Positions 1-9,586 of a stretch of 64,000 nt of DNA are shown here, piece by piece. Numbering within the stretch: the stretch's first letter is position 1; each line of letters opens with the position of its first letter. Origin of the DNA: Azorinus chamasolen (Eukaryota; Mollusca; Bivalvia; Cardiida; Solecurtidae); NCBI GenBank assembly GCA_963576725.1, contig OY755242.1:7233240-7297239 (forward strand), written 5' to 3'. The position numbers and the translations under genes were made by a program. The notes under the pieces are model-generated. The model was given only the letters and a program-made list of their open reading frames with translations. It was not told the origin of the DNA and did no database searches.

Positions 1-34
1 ATAAAGGTGCATAGCAAAATATTAAACTGATCAC

Positions 35-139
35 TTCTCCACCAAACCCTATGTTGTGACCACTCTTTAAAATTGTCTCTTTGAGAATAGTCTCTTCTAA
101 AGGGTGGTCACAATATACAAGATAGGGTTTGGTGGAGAA
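35..139. mobile_element. Family G palindrome
   Basis: Ends pair as TTCTCCACCAAACCCTAT with ATAGGGTTTGGTGGAGAA, and inner arms GTGACCACTCTTT and AAAGGGTGGTCAC also pair. A second copy lies at 62353-62448 and a decayed one at 45461-45547. No target-site duplication is obvious, so the class is unknown. Confidence 0.7.
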
Positions 140-204
140 ATAAAAGAGCTATTCTTGAAAATGTTTTAATTTATGTATCTTATCTGGGCCTCTGGAGTTA
201 AATG

Positions 205-449
205 TAACCCTTTCCTCCATGAAAATTCATGCAAGAAATAATGACACCATGACTATTAATTAGATTAATTTGTTATGGGATATCACATGGACACAGGAAT
301 TTTCAGCAATAGCAAAAGCTGTAGAATCTATATTATATATCAAGCAAGCAGAGTAGACCCTGATCAGACAACTCCTATAGCAGTCATTTCATCAGGGTCT
401 ACTCTGTTTGTTAAGGCACAGAAAGGCGTATTTATGGAGTAAAGAGTTA
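205..449 (-). mobile_element. Family A MITE (decayed ends)
   Basis: Begins GTAACCCTTTCC and ends GTAAAGAGTTA, with the family A body (ATTAATTAGATTAA, GTAGAATC) and a core palindrome around 355-415. The TTAA ends have each lost a base. Piggybac-like class is inferred from better copies. Confidence 0.6.
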
Positions 450-531
450 TGCAAACAGAGCAGACTCTGTTCAGACATATTCTGTAGCAGCTGTCTGATC
501 TAGGTATACTCTATTTGCAAATGTGTAAATA
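450..531. repeat. Orphan family A palindrome
   Basis: GCAAACAGAGCAGACTCTG on the left faces TCTATTTGC on the right with a degenerate apex. It directly follows the element ending at 449 and lacks its own TTAA ends, so it is a remnant or partial duplication. Confidence 0.45.
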
Positions 532-579
532 TGTGTCTCTATCAAGCAAAAGATTCATGAATGGTCTCCATGTCATCCC

Positions 580-912
580 TTAACCTCATAGATACACCTT
601 TTGATGCATTTGCAGACAGAGTAAAACCTCTCTATAACGACCACTAAATTACATCAAGTATTTTTGTTAAAGGCAGGCAGCTGCTTAAAGCAAGGTGAAA
701 ATAAACCAGAACGCTCAGCCACCTGCCCTAAATACCAACTAATTAACATAATTTAGTGGTCTTTACAGAGAGGTTTTACTGTAGATCTGATTCCATAGTT
801 TCTGCCAAAGCTATAAGATTCTGTGTTCACATATACCATTATAAAAATTTGACCAATGAATATTCATGATGTCATTATTTCTTACATGACTATTTATTAG
901 GTAAAGAGTTAA
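580..912 (+). mobile_element. Family A MITE carrying a nested family E element
   Basis: Left end TTAACCTCATAG with GCATTTGCAGACAGAG, right end GGTAAAGAGTTAA. The central palindrome of A is missing and replaced by a family E copy (618-783) inserted at the TA of the expected GAGTAGAC. Confidence 0.65.
618..783. mobile_element. Family E MITE (Tc1/mariner-like)
   Basis: Ends GTAAAACCTCTCTATAACG and AGAGAGGTTTTACTGTA (rc) define terminal inverted repeats; inner arm GGCTGCTTAAAGCAAGGTGAAA. The mirror half of the inner palindrome is deleted in this copy. Class follows from TA target and CAGT-type ends; inference. Confidence 0.7.
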
Positions 913-978
913 TTTACTGTATGACCATTCTCTCTAAAGAGGTTTTGCTGTATAATACTGAAGGGAGCATAAACTATA

Positions 979-1235
979 TTAACCCTTTAACTGCTGAGTG
1001 TAGAAACTCGTGTAAGAAATATGACACCATGAATATTTATTAGATTATTTTTTTATAATGGCATATGTACACAGAATGTTTTGGTATCCGTAGAAACAAC
1101 AGTGAGTCAGATCTATTATAATTTCAAAAGTAAACAAAGCATATCCTGATGAGACAGCCCTTCAGGAGCCATCAAGACTGGGTCTACCCTGTTTGCAACA
1201 ATGTGAAAATGTGTTTATATGAAGGAAAGGGTTAA
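979..1235 (-). mobile_element. Family A MITE
   Basis: TTAA to TTAA, 257 bp, ends TTAACCCTTTAACTGC and GGAAAGGGTTAA. Core hairpin is mutated (CAGCCCTTCAGGAGCC). Confidence 0.75.
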
Positions 1236-1414
1236 CTGCATTAGCATTCAGCGCATGCTTGCATCAAAGTTCAGATGCAACCATTTTCATGGTTAAAATA
1301 GCAAGAGATTGAATGCAAGATGAATTGAAATGTTTCGATATATAATACATGTATGTGCACTTGTTTAGTTCAACGATATCTTACCTCCCCACCATTTTCC
1401 TAATAATAGCAAAC

Positions 1415-1704
1415 AAAATCACTCTTTATTTCTTCTCTAAAATCACTCTTTATTTCTTCTCTAAAATCACTCTTTATTTCTTCTCTATAATCACTCTTTA
1501 TTTCTTCTCTAAAATCACTCTTTATTTCTTCTCTAAAATCACTCTTTATTTCTTCTCTATAATCACTCTTTATTTCTTCTCTAAAATCACTCTTTATTTC
1601 TTCTCTAAAATCACTCTTTATTTCTTCTCTATAATCACTCTTTATTTCTTCTCTATAATCACTTTTTATTTCTTCTCTATAATCACTCTTTATTTCTTCT
1701 CTAT
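1415..1704. repeat. 24-bp minisatellite, about 12 copies
   Basis: Unit is AAATCACTCTTTATTTCTTC plus TCTA/T. Because 24 is a multiple of 3 it reads as an open frame with period 8 (KITLYFFS), which is a by-product and not a protein gene. Confidence 0.95.
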
Positions 1705-1714
1705 ATCTTAAGTT

Positions 1715-1830
1715 GAATCCTTTACTTTGTTATAGACTTTTGCAAACAGAGCAGTTCAGATCAGACAGTTTCTGTAGAACCCATCTAACCAGGGTCTACT
1801 CTCTAAACAATGTATATATTTGTTTTATAT
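1715..1830 (+). mobile_element. Family A core remnant
   Basis: GCAAACAGAGCAG, GATCAGACAG and CCAGGGTCTACTCT identify a decayed A core directly after the 24-bp array; no TTAA ends survive. Confidence 0.4.
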
Positions 1831-2535
1831 AAAAGAAAATTTGTTTATTAACACTTTCCTACATAAATACGCCTTTCTACGCCTCTGTAATTGTCACTTC
1901 TTGAAACCATTGTGATAAATAGAGCATTTGCTCCAAAGGAGCAATTTGGAGCAAATGCTCTATTTATCACAATGGTTTCAAAACTACACAATTCTAACAT
2001 TTTCCTTTCCTCTCATAAATGCTCCTTTCTGATAGATTTATTCAAAAGAGGTTGGATCTAAAACAGGGGTTTTTTTTGTCAAAATATCCGGCGATATTCG
2101 GTAGTGTTCCCCCCTCTGAAAAGTATGTTTTTATCCCCCCAATTTTGGAAAAATTCCCCTCTCGTCGGAATTTTCGTCCTCCGAGGAGGCGCCATAATTT
2201 ACGCTATGCGGTCCGGTACAGTCAGAGTTTTATCAACCCCCGCGCGCTGATTACACTTTGTATCATTCAGGCGCATTATTGATCCATTGTGAACGATTTC
2301 AAGCGTCTCGATGATGACCGTGCATATTCTGAATCTGAATCTGAAAATGTCATACACCGGATCGCACAATATTAAAGAACTCATACTGGAAAATAATTAA
2401 AAGACGTCGGAAAGTTGCAAGAAGATAGACATTCTTTTCAAGCAGGCCATTTTGTCACAAAGGCATGTCGCTATGTGAATTGGAGTTGTTCATTTTCAAG
2501 CGAACCTCCCTGCAAATATTCAGAAACATCGGCCG

Positions 2536-2615
2536 GTTGCTCGCTAGACTGAAGTGTTGTTAAAAATAATATAATGATAACATTTTTTTATCAACACTTC
2601 AGTCTAGCGAGCAAC
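2536..2615. repeat. Near-perfect palindrome
   Basis: GTTGCTCGCTAGACTGAAGT faces ACTTCAGTCTAGCGAGCAAC across an AT-rich spacer. It lies inside the CAGGG-ended transposon and may be a subterminal hairpin or a separate small insertion. Confidence 0.75.
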
Positions 2616-3250
2616 TGATAAGCTCTTACGGTCACGCATCACTATTTTTTCCAGTCCGTGTTTTGGTCAGTCTCAATGGAATCTCACTGGGGTGGAAACA
2701 AAAGGAAATAAGATTTTTCTACCCTAGAAAAAGGCAGCTGTCGTTAAAAAATACTGTATAAGATTTTCACTCACCTAAAACAGCAATTCTATATCCTCCA
2801 ATGCATTTAATTTGAATCTCCATCCAAGTATGATTAATCATAACACTTCCAATCACTCAAAGAAAGTTTAGAAACAAACGTCCAATGTCCGACATTTTGT
2901 CAAATTTGACAAAAATGACGTCCTTCACATTGAATAAGCATATGTAAGAAATAATTTGTTATTTAGGATTTTTGTGTGTAAAATTTTGTATAAACACATG
3001 GTAGTATTGAGTTTAATGTTAAATTGAGATAACATACAAGAGTATGATAAATGTAATGTTACTAAAAATAGAATCTGATACCGTAAGAACCACTTCACAT
3101 TAAGAATCACTTTTACTGACTTAAAGACTTATAAGGAATAGATGTACCTTGGATTTTTTAAAGTGTACTGCTAAATTAATCATGAATGCAACTATAAGTG
3201 ATAATAATATATTATATATAATTACTAATTTTTTTAGTTATAAAAAAAAC

Positions 3251-3761
3251 GGGGCATCCAGCGTCAGTAACATGATAGATCAACTAAATTGGCAAAGTCT
3301 AGCAGATAGAAGAACTGACTCCCGTCTCACCATGTTCTATAAAATCACAAATGATAAAGTTGTAGTCCCAAGAACAGACAGACTCATTCCATCTATCAGG
3401 CACTCCAGAAACTCACACTTTCTTTCCTACCAAATTCCTTCTTGTAGAACCCAGACACGACAGCAATCCTTCTTTCCCCGTACTATTAGAAACTGGAACA
3501 GTCAGCCACAGAACATTGTCATGAGCGAAACCACAGAACTGTTCAAGGCAGCCTTGTCAGCACTATACTGATCACTTACTATACTGTACATAGTTTTATT
3601 CATAAACTGATGGATCTTGGAAGGGAAAAAATAATTGTAAAATAAAATAAAAAATTGTATGTATATATATAGTCACTTCCTGATGCATCCAGTGCACACT
3701 TAGTATATTGGCGTAATCTTCATCTAGTTGAAGGCGGCCGATTATGAAGTAGAAGTAGAAG
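3251..3761 (+). pseudogene. LINE ORF2 C-terminal end and 3' UTR, 5'-truncated
   Basis: The plus-strand frame to 3571 reads ...LNWQSLADRRTDSRLTMFYK... and ...SFFPRTIRNWNSQP..., the characteristic C-terminal tail downstream of reverse transcriptase in CR1/Jockey-group LINEs. The 3' UTR carries GAAGGCGGCC and ends in AGAAGTAGAAG. The RT catalytic core and endonuclease are absent, so this is a dead 5'-truncated insertion. A related 3' end occurs on the minus strand at 16231-16455. Confidence 0.8.
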
Positions 3762-4204
3762 TTCATTTGGGACATGGCAAGTTAATTTTATATGCTTACA
3801 TTCCCTGGGCATGCCAGTCAAAAAAATTTCTTGGAGCACTGGTTTTAAGGCTGATCTGTGAATATTCAGGCTAATTTAGATGGAAATATTCAGAAAAAAT
3901 TACCTTAAAATAATCTCAGAAGTACCTCAGAAGCCACCTCCTGCAATGTAGATTTTAAAATTTTCGGGGGGAGGCCCCCTCAACCCCCCCAATGAGAGGG
4001 AGAAACCCCCTCTCATACTCTCCCCCTCTCGTGCCTTCGGCACTCGGTTCGCGCCTGCGGCGCTCACATTTTCCCCTCTAACAAAAGTAAAGGGTAGTGA
4101 CCCCCTTCCCCTTAATTCCAAAAAAAACCCTGTAAAAACAGACTATGAGGTAATGGAATAATACTCATAATGGCTGGAGTCTGCCATGAAAAGTAATTAG
4201 GTAC

Positions 4205-4438
4205 AGGGTTATGACGACGTTTTAATAATGATGGAGTTTACTCCATAGATTCACTCTTCTATGCCTTTGCAAACAAAGTAGACCCAGATCAATCCAAGGT
4301 CTGCTTGGTTTACTTATGAAATGATAAAGATATATGACTCTACAGTTTCTGCCATGGCCAACATTTCCTATGTTCAAATGAATCTAATTAATAAATGACG
4401 TTATTTCGTATAACAATATTCATGGAGTAAATGGTTAA
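4205..4438 (+). mobile_element. Family A MITE, left end decayed
   Basis: GCAAACAAAGTAGACCCAG core and family A right half end at GGAGTAAATGGTTAA. Its right TTAA (4435-4438) is also the left TTAA of the next element. Confidence 0.65.
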
Positions 4439-4691
4439 ACCTTTCCCTCATTTTAACGTGTTTTCACGCATTTGCAAACAGAGTAGACCCAGACCAGACG
4501 GCTGCTATAGGAGCTGTCTAATCAGGGTCTGCTCTGTTTGCAAGTGGAATTTGAAAGATCTGCTTCTCTGATTTCTAAATGGCTACAATGTTTCACCTTC
4601 ATTATTTCATCTTAACTATTTTGTCCATGAATAGTCAGTTTATATTGAGGTATTGAAACTTGGAATAAATATAGAACAGGGAAATGGTTAA
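4435..4691 (+). mobile_element. Family A3 MITE
   Basis: 257 bp TTAA to TTAA (TTAAACCTTTCCC ... GGGAAATGGTTAA). The left half and core match family A, but the right half (TTCTAAATGGCTACAATG, GGAATAAATATAG) is a different sequence, defining variant A3. Confidence 0.8.
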
Positions 4692-4724
4692 TACAGTCCA
4701 AACAGAAATAAACATCAACATATA

Positions 4725-4820
4725 TATACGTAAAATCAGTAAATAAGGGTCTTAATTAATCAATATTCATATACATGTATACAATATTTCTTCCATGAAT
4801 ATTCATAAAGTAAGAGTTAA
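4725..4820 (+). mobile_element. Family A right-end fragment
   Basis: CCATGAATATTCAT followed by AAGTAAGAGTTAA matches only the right terminus of A; no palindrome remains. Confidence 0.5.
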
Positions 4821-4866
4821 GACAAGATCAAATGACAGGAGCTGAGTCAATACTATCTGCCTTATC

Positions 4867-5146
4867 AAGTATGATCCCTTTACTCCATGAATATTCATGC
4901 AAGAAATGATGAATATTAATTAGCTTAATTTTTACAATGGCAAATGAGCGCATGGAATTTTAGGCATGACAGAAGCTGTATAATCTGATACATATATACA
5001 AGTTCATAATCAAAACAGAGTAGACCTTGGTCAGACTATTCCTATAGGAGCATTCTGTTTTACTTTCACCTTGCTTTAAGCAGCCACCTGCCTTTAACAC
5101 AAAATACTTGCTGTAATTTAGTGGCCATTATAGAGAGGTTTTACTG
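4867..5146 (-). mobile_element. Chimera of family A left half and family E right half
   Basis: Begins as a minus-orientation A (CCCTTTACTCCATGAATATT) and continues to the hairpin apex TTCCTATAGGAGC near 5042. It then continues as the E right half (ATTCTGTTTTACTTTCACC ... GAGAGGTTTTACTGTA). The switch lies in the apex sequence both families share. Confidence 0.7.
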
Positions 5147-5147
5147 T

Positions 5148-5216
5148 ACCCTATCTTGCTGATACTCATTAGAATTGCCTCGTAGGTGGTTCTAATGAGT
5201 AGCAGCAAGATAAGGT
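5148..5216. repeat. Family H palindrome
   Basis: CTATCTTGCTGATACTCATT faces AATGAGTAGCAGCAAGATAA across GAATTGCCTCGTAGGTGG. A related copy is at 44528-44592. Confidence 0.65.
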
Positions 5217-5237
5217 TTTGGAGACATATAAAAATGC

Positions 5238-5481
5238 TTAACCCTTTCCCTCATATAAATCATCATGCATTTGCAAACAGAGTAGATCCAGATCACAAGG
5301 CTCCTATAGGAGCCATCTGATCAGGATCTCCTCTGTTTGCTTATGACATGATAGAGATCCGATTCTACAGTTTTTGTCAAAGCAAAGAATTTCCTTGAAA
5401 AGTTACAGTACAAAACTTAAGCTTATAAATATTCATGAACTCATTATTTCTTACATGAATATTGAACAGGTATAGGGTTAA
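5238..5481 (+). mobile_element. Family A MITE
   Basis: 244 bp TTAA to TTAA, ends TTAACCCTTTCCC and TATAGGGTTAA; the apex CTCCTATAGGAG is intact at 5301-5312. Confidence 0.85.
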
Positions 5482-5557
5482 TTAGATTTTCTCTAAAGGA
5501 TCTTTATCTATAGCTTAGCAAATGTGGGACAACTGGGTCTCTAATTTTAATACTCAC

Positions 5558-5678
5558 ACTCCTGTTTTCTGGGTGAGCATGGGTGGGATTTTACGCCACT
5601 TTGCTGTGGTTGGATCAAACACCTCTCCACTGCTCAGATGCTTGCTTCCATTATGTCCTCCAACCGCATAAATCTGAC
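5558..5678 (-). CDS. Kelch exon 3 of the BTB-BACK-kelch gene
   Basis: On the minus strand an acceptor (TGATTCAG at 5679-5681) is followed by coding GT-CAG-ATT and a donor GTGAGTA is at 5557-5551. The two leading bases complete the codon left by exon 2 and restore the kelch signature YGGQIYAVGGHNG, followed by EVFDPTTAKWRKIPPM, a typical blade with paired glycines, Tyr and Trp. Length 121 bp leaves two bases over, so another exon must follow. I found no further kelch exon between 1 and 5550, so the 3' part of the gene lies outside the window or is lost. An alternative acceptor 32 bp upstream also gives an open frame but breaks the join with exon 2. Confidence 0.7.
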
Positions 5679-5788
5679 CTGAATCATAGATATATACTTT
5701 GTTGATGTTCCTTGCGAATAAAGAACAAAAATGTTGAATTTGGTATTATGTAACCTGTGTTTTTGAATCGCAGCTAGTCAGCACATTA

Positions 5789-6015
5789 TTAACCATTAAC
5801 TCCATGAATATTCATGTAAGATATAATGACATCATGAATATTAATTAGATTACTTGTTATAATAGCACACAGACTAAGGATGTTTTGGCCATGGCTGAAA
5901 CTGAAGAATCATATAGATTTATATAATAAGAAAACCTTAAGGAGCTGTCTGATCAGGCAGGGTTTGCTCTGTTTGCAATACATGGAAAGGCATACTTATG
6001 GAGTAAAAGGGTTAA
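5789..6015 (-). mobile_element. Family A MITE, left arm of hairpin deleted
   Basis: TTAACCATTAACTCC to AAAAGGGTTAA. AAGGAGCTGTCTGATCAGG remains of the core, and the outer left arm is gone. It lies in intron 2 of the kelch gene. Confidence 0.7.
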
Positions 6016-6224
6016 TTTTGACTAGAATAACTCTTTATCTCATCTGGATTCAAACCATTTGCATGTAGGTTATAGCTCAACTTACCCTACATGTAACTAT
6101 TCAAGCAAAAGTCTCCTACAGGAGCCATCTGATCTGGCTCTACCCTGTATTCAAAGACGTTAAATAGTATATCTATGGTGAAAAGAGTAAACATTATCAG
6201 TTCTACAAAGGAACAGAATGGTGA

Positions 6225-6371
6225 GACAGGGTGTCCGAAATAGGAATATTTAGTGTAAATACATCTGCTTTGGCAAAACTTTCATGTGTTAATATGCCAC
6301 TTTAAAAAGAAATCTAATTGCTATTCATGTTCATCATTTCTTTCATGAATATTCATGGAGTAAATGGTTAA
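6225..6371 (+). mobile_element. Family A right half
   Basis: CATGTGTTAATATGCCA, then TTCATGAATATTCATGGAGTAAATGGTTAA piecewise, matches only the right half of A. A degenerate core lies just upstream (6100-6160, CTCCTACAGGAGCCATC). Confidence 0.55.
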
Positions 6372-6453
6372 AAAGACTTTCTATATACGCTTTATATCTA
6401 TAGGCCTGGTATAAGCACATAAAATTCAAAGGAAATAGATATAGACTTCTCAC

Positions 6454-6597
6454 CTCCATAGCAGCAGACTCCGACATGTCTTCTGCGTGTGTGCATCTCC
6501 GTTACTTGGTACCACTTGTTCTTCATTGGATGATAACACTCGATAGTCTTGTAAGGGTCACCAGAAGCTCCACGTCCCCCAACACAAAACAGAACAC
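6454..6597 (-). CDS. Kelch exon 2 of the BTB-BACK-kelch gene
   Basis: Minus-strand acceptor TTTTTAG is followed by GT-GTT-CTG, completing the Gly codon split at the end of exon 1. The exon encodes GVLFCVGGRGASGDPYKTIE and then CYHPMKNKWYQVTEM, the first kelch blade. It ends at GGA-G before the donor GTGAGAAG. The length (144 bp) and phases agree with both neighbours: phase 1 in, phase 1 out. Kelch blades form a beta-propeller that recruits substrates to Cullin-3 ubiquitin ligases in this family; the specific substrate cannot be told. Confidence 0.85.
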
Positions 6598-6799
6598 CTA
6601 AAAATGAATCAAACACAACTTATAAAATTATACATATTAAATACATGAAACAAAACACTTGAATATACAGAACACAGATCAAAAGATACAATTTTAAATC
6701 AGAACACATTTATTATGCAACCCACATGTAGAACACTGAGCAGAAAAATTCAAAACATATAACAGATCACCGTATTCTCCCTAATAAAAGGGCCCCAGT

Positions 6800-7048
6800 T
6801 TAACCCTTTCCCTATTAAGTTTTCATGTAAGAAATTTTGATACTATGAATATGTATTAGCTGACTTTTTATGATAAAAACTTTTCAAGGAATTGTTTTGC
6901 TTTGACAAAAACTGTAGAATCCGATCTATATCATGTCATAAGCAAACAGAGCGGACCCTGATCAGAAGGCTCCTATAGGAGCCATCTGATCTGGGTCTAC
7001 TCTGTTTGCAAATGTGTGAAAAGGCATTTATATGAAGGAAAAGGTTAA
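6800..7048 (-). mobile_element. Family A MITE
   Basis: 249 bp, TTAACCCTTTCCCTA to GGAAAAGGTTAA, with exact apex CTCCTATAGGAG at 6970-6981; lies in intron 1 of the kelch gene. Confidence 0.85.
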
Positions 7049-7079
7049 TAAACACACCCTTACTTGGTGGGGGGTTCAA

Positions 7080-7289
7080 AATACAGGATGTAGCATAATG
7101 TAGACGGAATGTGTCCCTGAGCAGATGGCTCCTACAGGAGCTGTATGATTTGGGTCTACCTTGTTTGCTTACAAAACTGTATAGAAGTGATTCAAAGAAT
7201 GTTGGTAAAAAATTCAATGTTTATTAAAGTATGGTTCATGAATATTCATGAAGTGATAGATTCTGCCATAGTTATTTAGGAAGGGTTAA
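7080..7289 (+). mobile_element. Family A MITE, partial
   Basis: Core GCTCCTACAGGAGC and right end AGGAAGGGTTAA are present; the left terminus is not recognisable. A further variant palindrome (GCAAACTCTGCAGACCC ... GGTCTACACATTTTGC) follows at 7313-7396. Confidence 0.55.
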
Positions 7290-7410
7290 TGAATTTGAAA
7301 GTAAGTTGTGAAGCAAACTCTGCAGACCCTTATCAGAGGCACTGGCTCTTTCAAAAGACCTCTGATCTGGGTCTACACATTTTGCATATGTAGAGACACT
7401 AGGCATAAAA

Positions 7411-7657
7411 TTAACCCTTTCCTTCACATAAACACCTTTTAAAGCATTTGCAAACGGAGAAGACCCAGATCCTTCTCCTTCTCTGTTAGGGTCTGCTCTG
7501 TTTGTTTATGAAATTACATGTGTATATAGATCAGATCCAACAGTGTTTGTCTAAGCCAACAATTCCCTTTTAAATATTAACCATACAAACATTAAGTTAC
7601 TGTATATTCATGAAGTGAAAACTCATGCAAATATATGTTCATTAGGGAAAGAATTAA
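7411..7657 (+). mobile_element. Family A MITE, hairpin apex deleted
   Basis: TTAACCCTTTCC to GGGAAAGAATTAA. GTAGAAG-like left arm is joined to GTTAGGGTCTGCTCTGTTTG, so the apex and most of the arm are missing. Confidence 0.75.
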
Positions 7658-7661
7658 TTAC

Positions 7662-7892
7662 TTAACCCATTCCTGCATATTGACGCCTTTTGATGCTTCT
7701 GTAAAAGTCACTTTATGAAACCATTGTGATAAATAGAGCATTTGCTCCACAGGAGCAATGTATGCTCTATTTATCACAATGGTTTCAAAACTACACAATT
7801 CTGAAAGTTTCCTTTTCTCTAGTTAATGCTTTATTTTGGTAGATTTAATCAAAGAGGTTAGGTCTAAGAATAGCCTAAGTGGGAATGGGTTA
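7662..7892 (+). mobile_element. Family B MITE abutting the exon 1 splice donor
   Basis: TTAACCCATTCC to GGGAATGGGTTA(G). It carries the B hairpin (ATTGTGATAAATAGAGCATT and mirror). Its right end is 11 bp from the end of exon 1, directly next to the donor GTAAGTGTG. Confidence 0.85.
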
Positions 7893-7903
7893 GACACACT
7901 TAC

Positions 7904-8885
7904 CAGCATAGCTCTTCCGTGGTCTAGTTCGGTCCGTTATTTTGACCTCTGACACCAAGTTTCCTAGGTACATTTGGTAATACTTGGCTTCATCCAGAAA
8001 ATCCCGGCATTCCAGGTTACTCCTTACAATGTCATTCTTAGCGACATTCTCCATCAAGTAGTTGATGCTAATGAGAGGCAATTTCATCTTCTTCAAGAAC
8101 TTTGGTAGATATTGCTTGCGATCTTCCTTACCAAAGTTAATCCAGTCAATAACAGCCTCGAAAACTTCAACTTCATTGGAAACATTCAAATTTGGAGACT
8201 CTATTATTGACTCCATCACAGTTGCCCCTATTGTCTTGAAGTCTGAAGTCTTTGACACCTCAGAGAAGTTTTCAGTTATGAAGTCATGCGTGTATTGAAG
8301 TAGCTGTTCTCTGTTGTGCTGCATGGCAAATGCATGAACCTGCACACAATTATTTGGATGAAGATGCTCTTTCATGAAAGAGGAGCATGCATGGGCTATA
8401 TTCTCTACCTGGAGAATTGAAGCAGCGTATAACACATTCTGAACATTGTCAACTGTCAGAAATATTTTCCCACTGTATGCAAACTTGATGATATTTTCCA
8501 GAACATTTTCATCGATGTCTTGTATCTTCACAACCGTCTGTCTACTCTCTGCCATTGAAGTCGTAAACATGGTCTTAAAGTAACCACTAATTCCCGCTAA
8601 AATAAGCCTATGGCACTTGAAGGACAAACTCCCACACTGGATTTCAACATCCGTTAGCACTTCCTCCGACATGAAATTGTTAAGTGATTTGAACATCTCT
8701 TTGTAAAATTCTGGTGCTTCATATTCAAACATTGATATTTCAGCACCAGATGAGTCATCACCTGATGAATCATGAACAGGAAAACTACCATCACCTGTCA
8801 TTACAGCGAGTGCTTCTGGATTGGTAGGCAAACTGCTGGCCTGAAGACTGTCAACCCGCTCTGGTATAGGTGGATTCCCTGACAT
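7904..8885 (-). CDS. BTB-BACK domain exon 1 of a kelch-like protein
   Basis: 327 codons from an ATG preceded by an in-frame TAG, ending before the donor GTAAGTGTG. A low-complexity acidic/Ser N-terminus (1-55) precedes a BTB domain (about 68-172), with the usual LTDVEIQCG strand and FKCHRLILAGISGYFKTMF. A BACK domain follows (about 177-285: NNCVQVHAFAMQHNREQLL, VFEAVIDWINFGKEDRKQYL). The exon leaves phase 1 and continues into the kelch exons at 6454-6597 and 5558-5678. In known relatives the BTB binds Cullin-3 and BACK orients the kelch substrate receptor in an E3 ligase. The exact orthologue cannot be named from sequence alone. Confidence 0.92.
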
Positions 8886-9007
8886 GATTTCAGCTGGATG
8901 CCAATTCTTCCACTAAGCATGTGTAATGACAACCATCACAATATCCTAAAAAGAGAAATTCAAACAGTATCCTATTTACCCTATATATTTGGACAGATAA
9001 ACTAAGA

Positions 9008-9072
9008 CAAACAATGCAGACCCAGATCAACTAATCCGAAAGGAACAGTTTGATCTGGGTCTACACTATTTG
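9008..9072. repeat. Palindrome of the A/J type
   Basis: CAAACAATGCAGACCCAGAT faces ATCTGGGTCTACACTATTTG. It has the outer arm plan of family A but a different, poorly paired apex; no TTAA ends seen. Confidence 0.6.
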
Positions 9073-9125
9073 CTACTATGTCAGTCCAATCTATCAAAAT
9101 GCACATAGTGTGCCAAATTGACTTA

Positions 9126-9525
9126 TTCAGACTTACATACCACAGAGAGAGGGAGACTGGGTGTCTGTTTCAGACTTACATACCCACAGAGAGGGGGTGA
9201 CTGGGTGTCTGTTTCAGACTTACATACCCACAGAGAGGGGGTTACTGGGTGTCTGTTTCAGACTTGCATACCCACAGAGAGGGGGGTGACTGGGTGTCTG
9301 TTTCAGACTTACATACCCACAGAGAGGGGGTGACTGGGTGTCTGTTTCAGACTTACATACCCACAGAGAGGGGGTGACTGGGTGTCTGTTTCAGACTTAC
9401 ATACCCACAGAGAGGGGGTTGATCGGGTGTCTGTTTCAGACTTACATACCCACAGAGAGGGGGGTGACTGGGTGTCTGTTTCAGACTTACATACCCACAG
9501 AGAGGGGAGACTGTGTGTCTGAATA
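9126..9525. repeat. 44-bp minisatellite, about 9 copies
   Basis: Unit contains TTCAGACTTACATACCCACA, GAGAGGGGGTGACTGG and GTGTCTGT, with small length variation in the G run. Frame-shifting period gives short spurious open frames. Confidence 0.95.
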
Positions 9526-9586
9526 TTTAAGGTATATAGAGTATAAATTAAAAGCAGACATTTGGATTTAGTTTTCCAAAATTACT

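Larger units (their letters stand above)
2064..4132. mobile_element. DNA transposon with CAGGG(T)n terminal inverted repeats
   Basis: Left end CAGGGGTTTTTTTTG pairs with right end CCAAAAAAAACCCTG. It is flanked by TAAAA at 2059-2063 and again at 4133-4137, and the interrupted family B sequence rejoins cleanly across it, so a 5-bp target duplication is well supported. Inside are an unassigned left part, a perfect palindrome (2536-2615), a LINE 3' end (3251-3761) and a GC-rich C/G-tract stretch (3925-4120). No transposase frame is visible, so it is non-autonomous. The superfamily is unclear: CAG ends recall hAT, but hAT elements make 8-bp duplications. Confidence 0.75.
1848..4156 (+). mobile_element. 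Family B MITE split by a 2.07 kb transposon
   Basis: Left part 1848-2063 holds the B hairpin (CCATTGTGATAAATAGAGCA and its mirror around 1905-1978). The right end (ACAGACTATGAGGTAATGG) resumes at 4138 after the inserted element and its target duplication. The left 40 bp look like family A, suggesting an A/B mosaic end. Confidence 0.7.

Noticed and set aside
1349..1711. 120-codon plus frame rich in KITLYFFS
   Set aside because: Pure translation of a 24-bp minisatellite.
3927..4121. Minus-strand 64-codon frame (GGPPPENFKIYIAGGG)
   Set aside because: GC-rich C-tract inside a transposon; no domain, and biased composition explains the open frame.
5291..5340. Long hairpins as rho-independent terminators or bacterial regulatory sites
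   Set aside because: They are the cores of dispersed MITEs in a eukaryotic genome.
9118..9571. Two plus frames with repeated VSVSDLHTHREGVTGCLFQT
   Set aside because: Translation of the 44-bp minisatellite.
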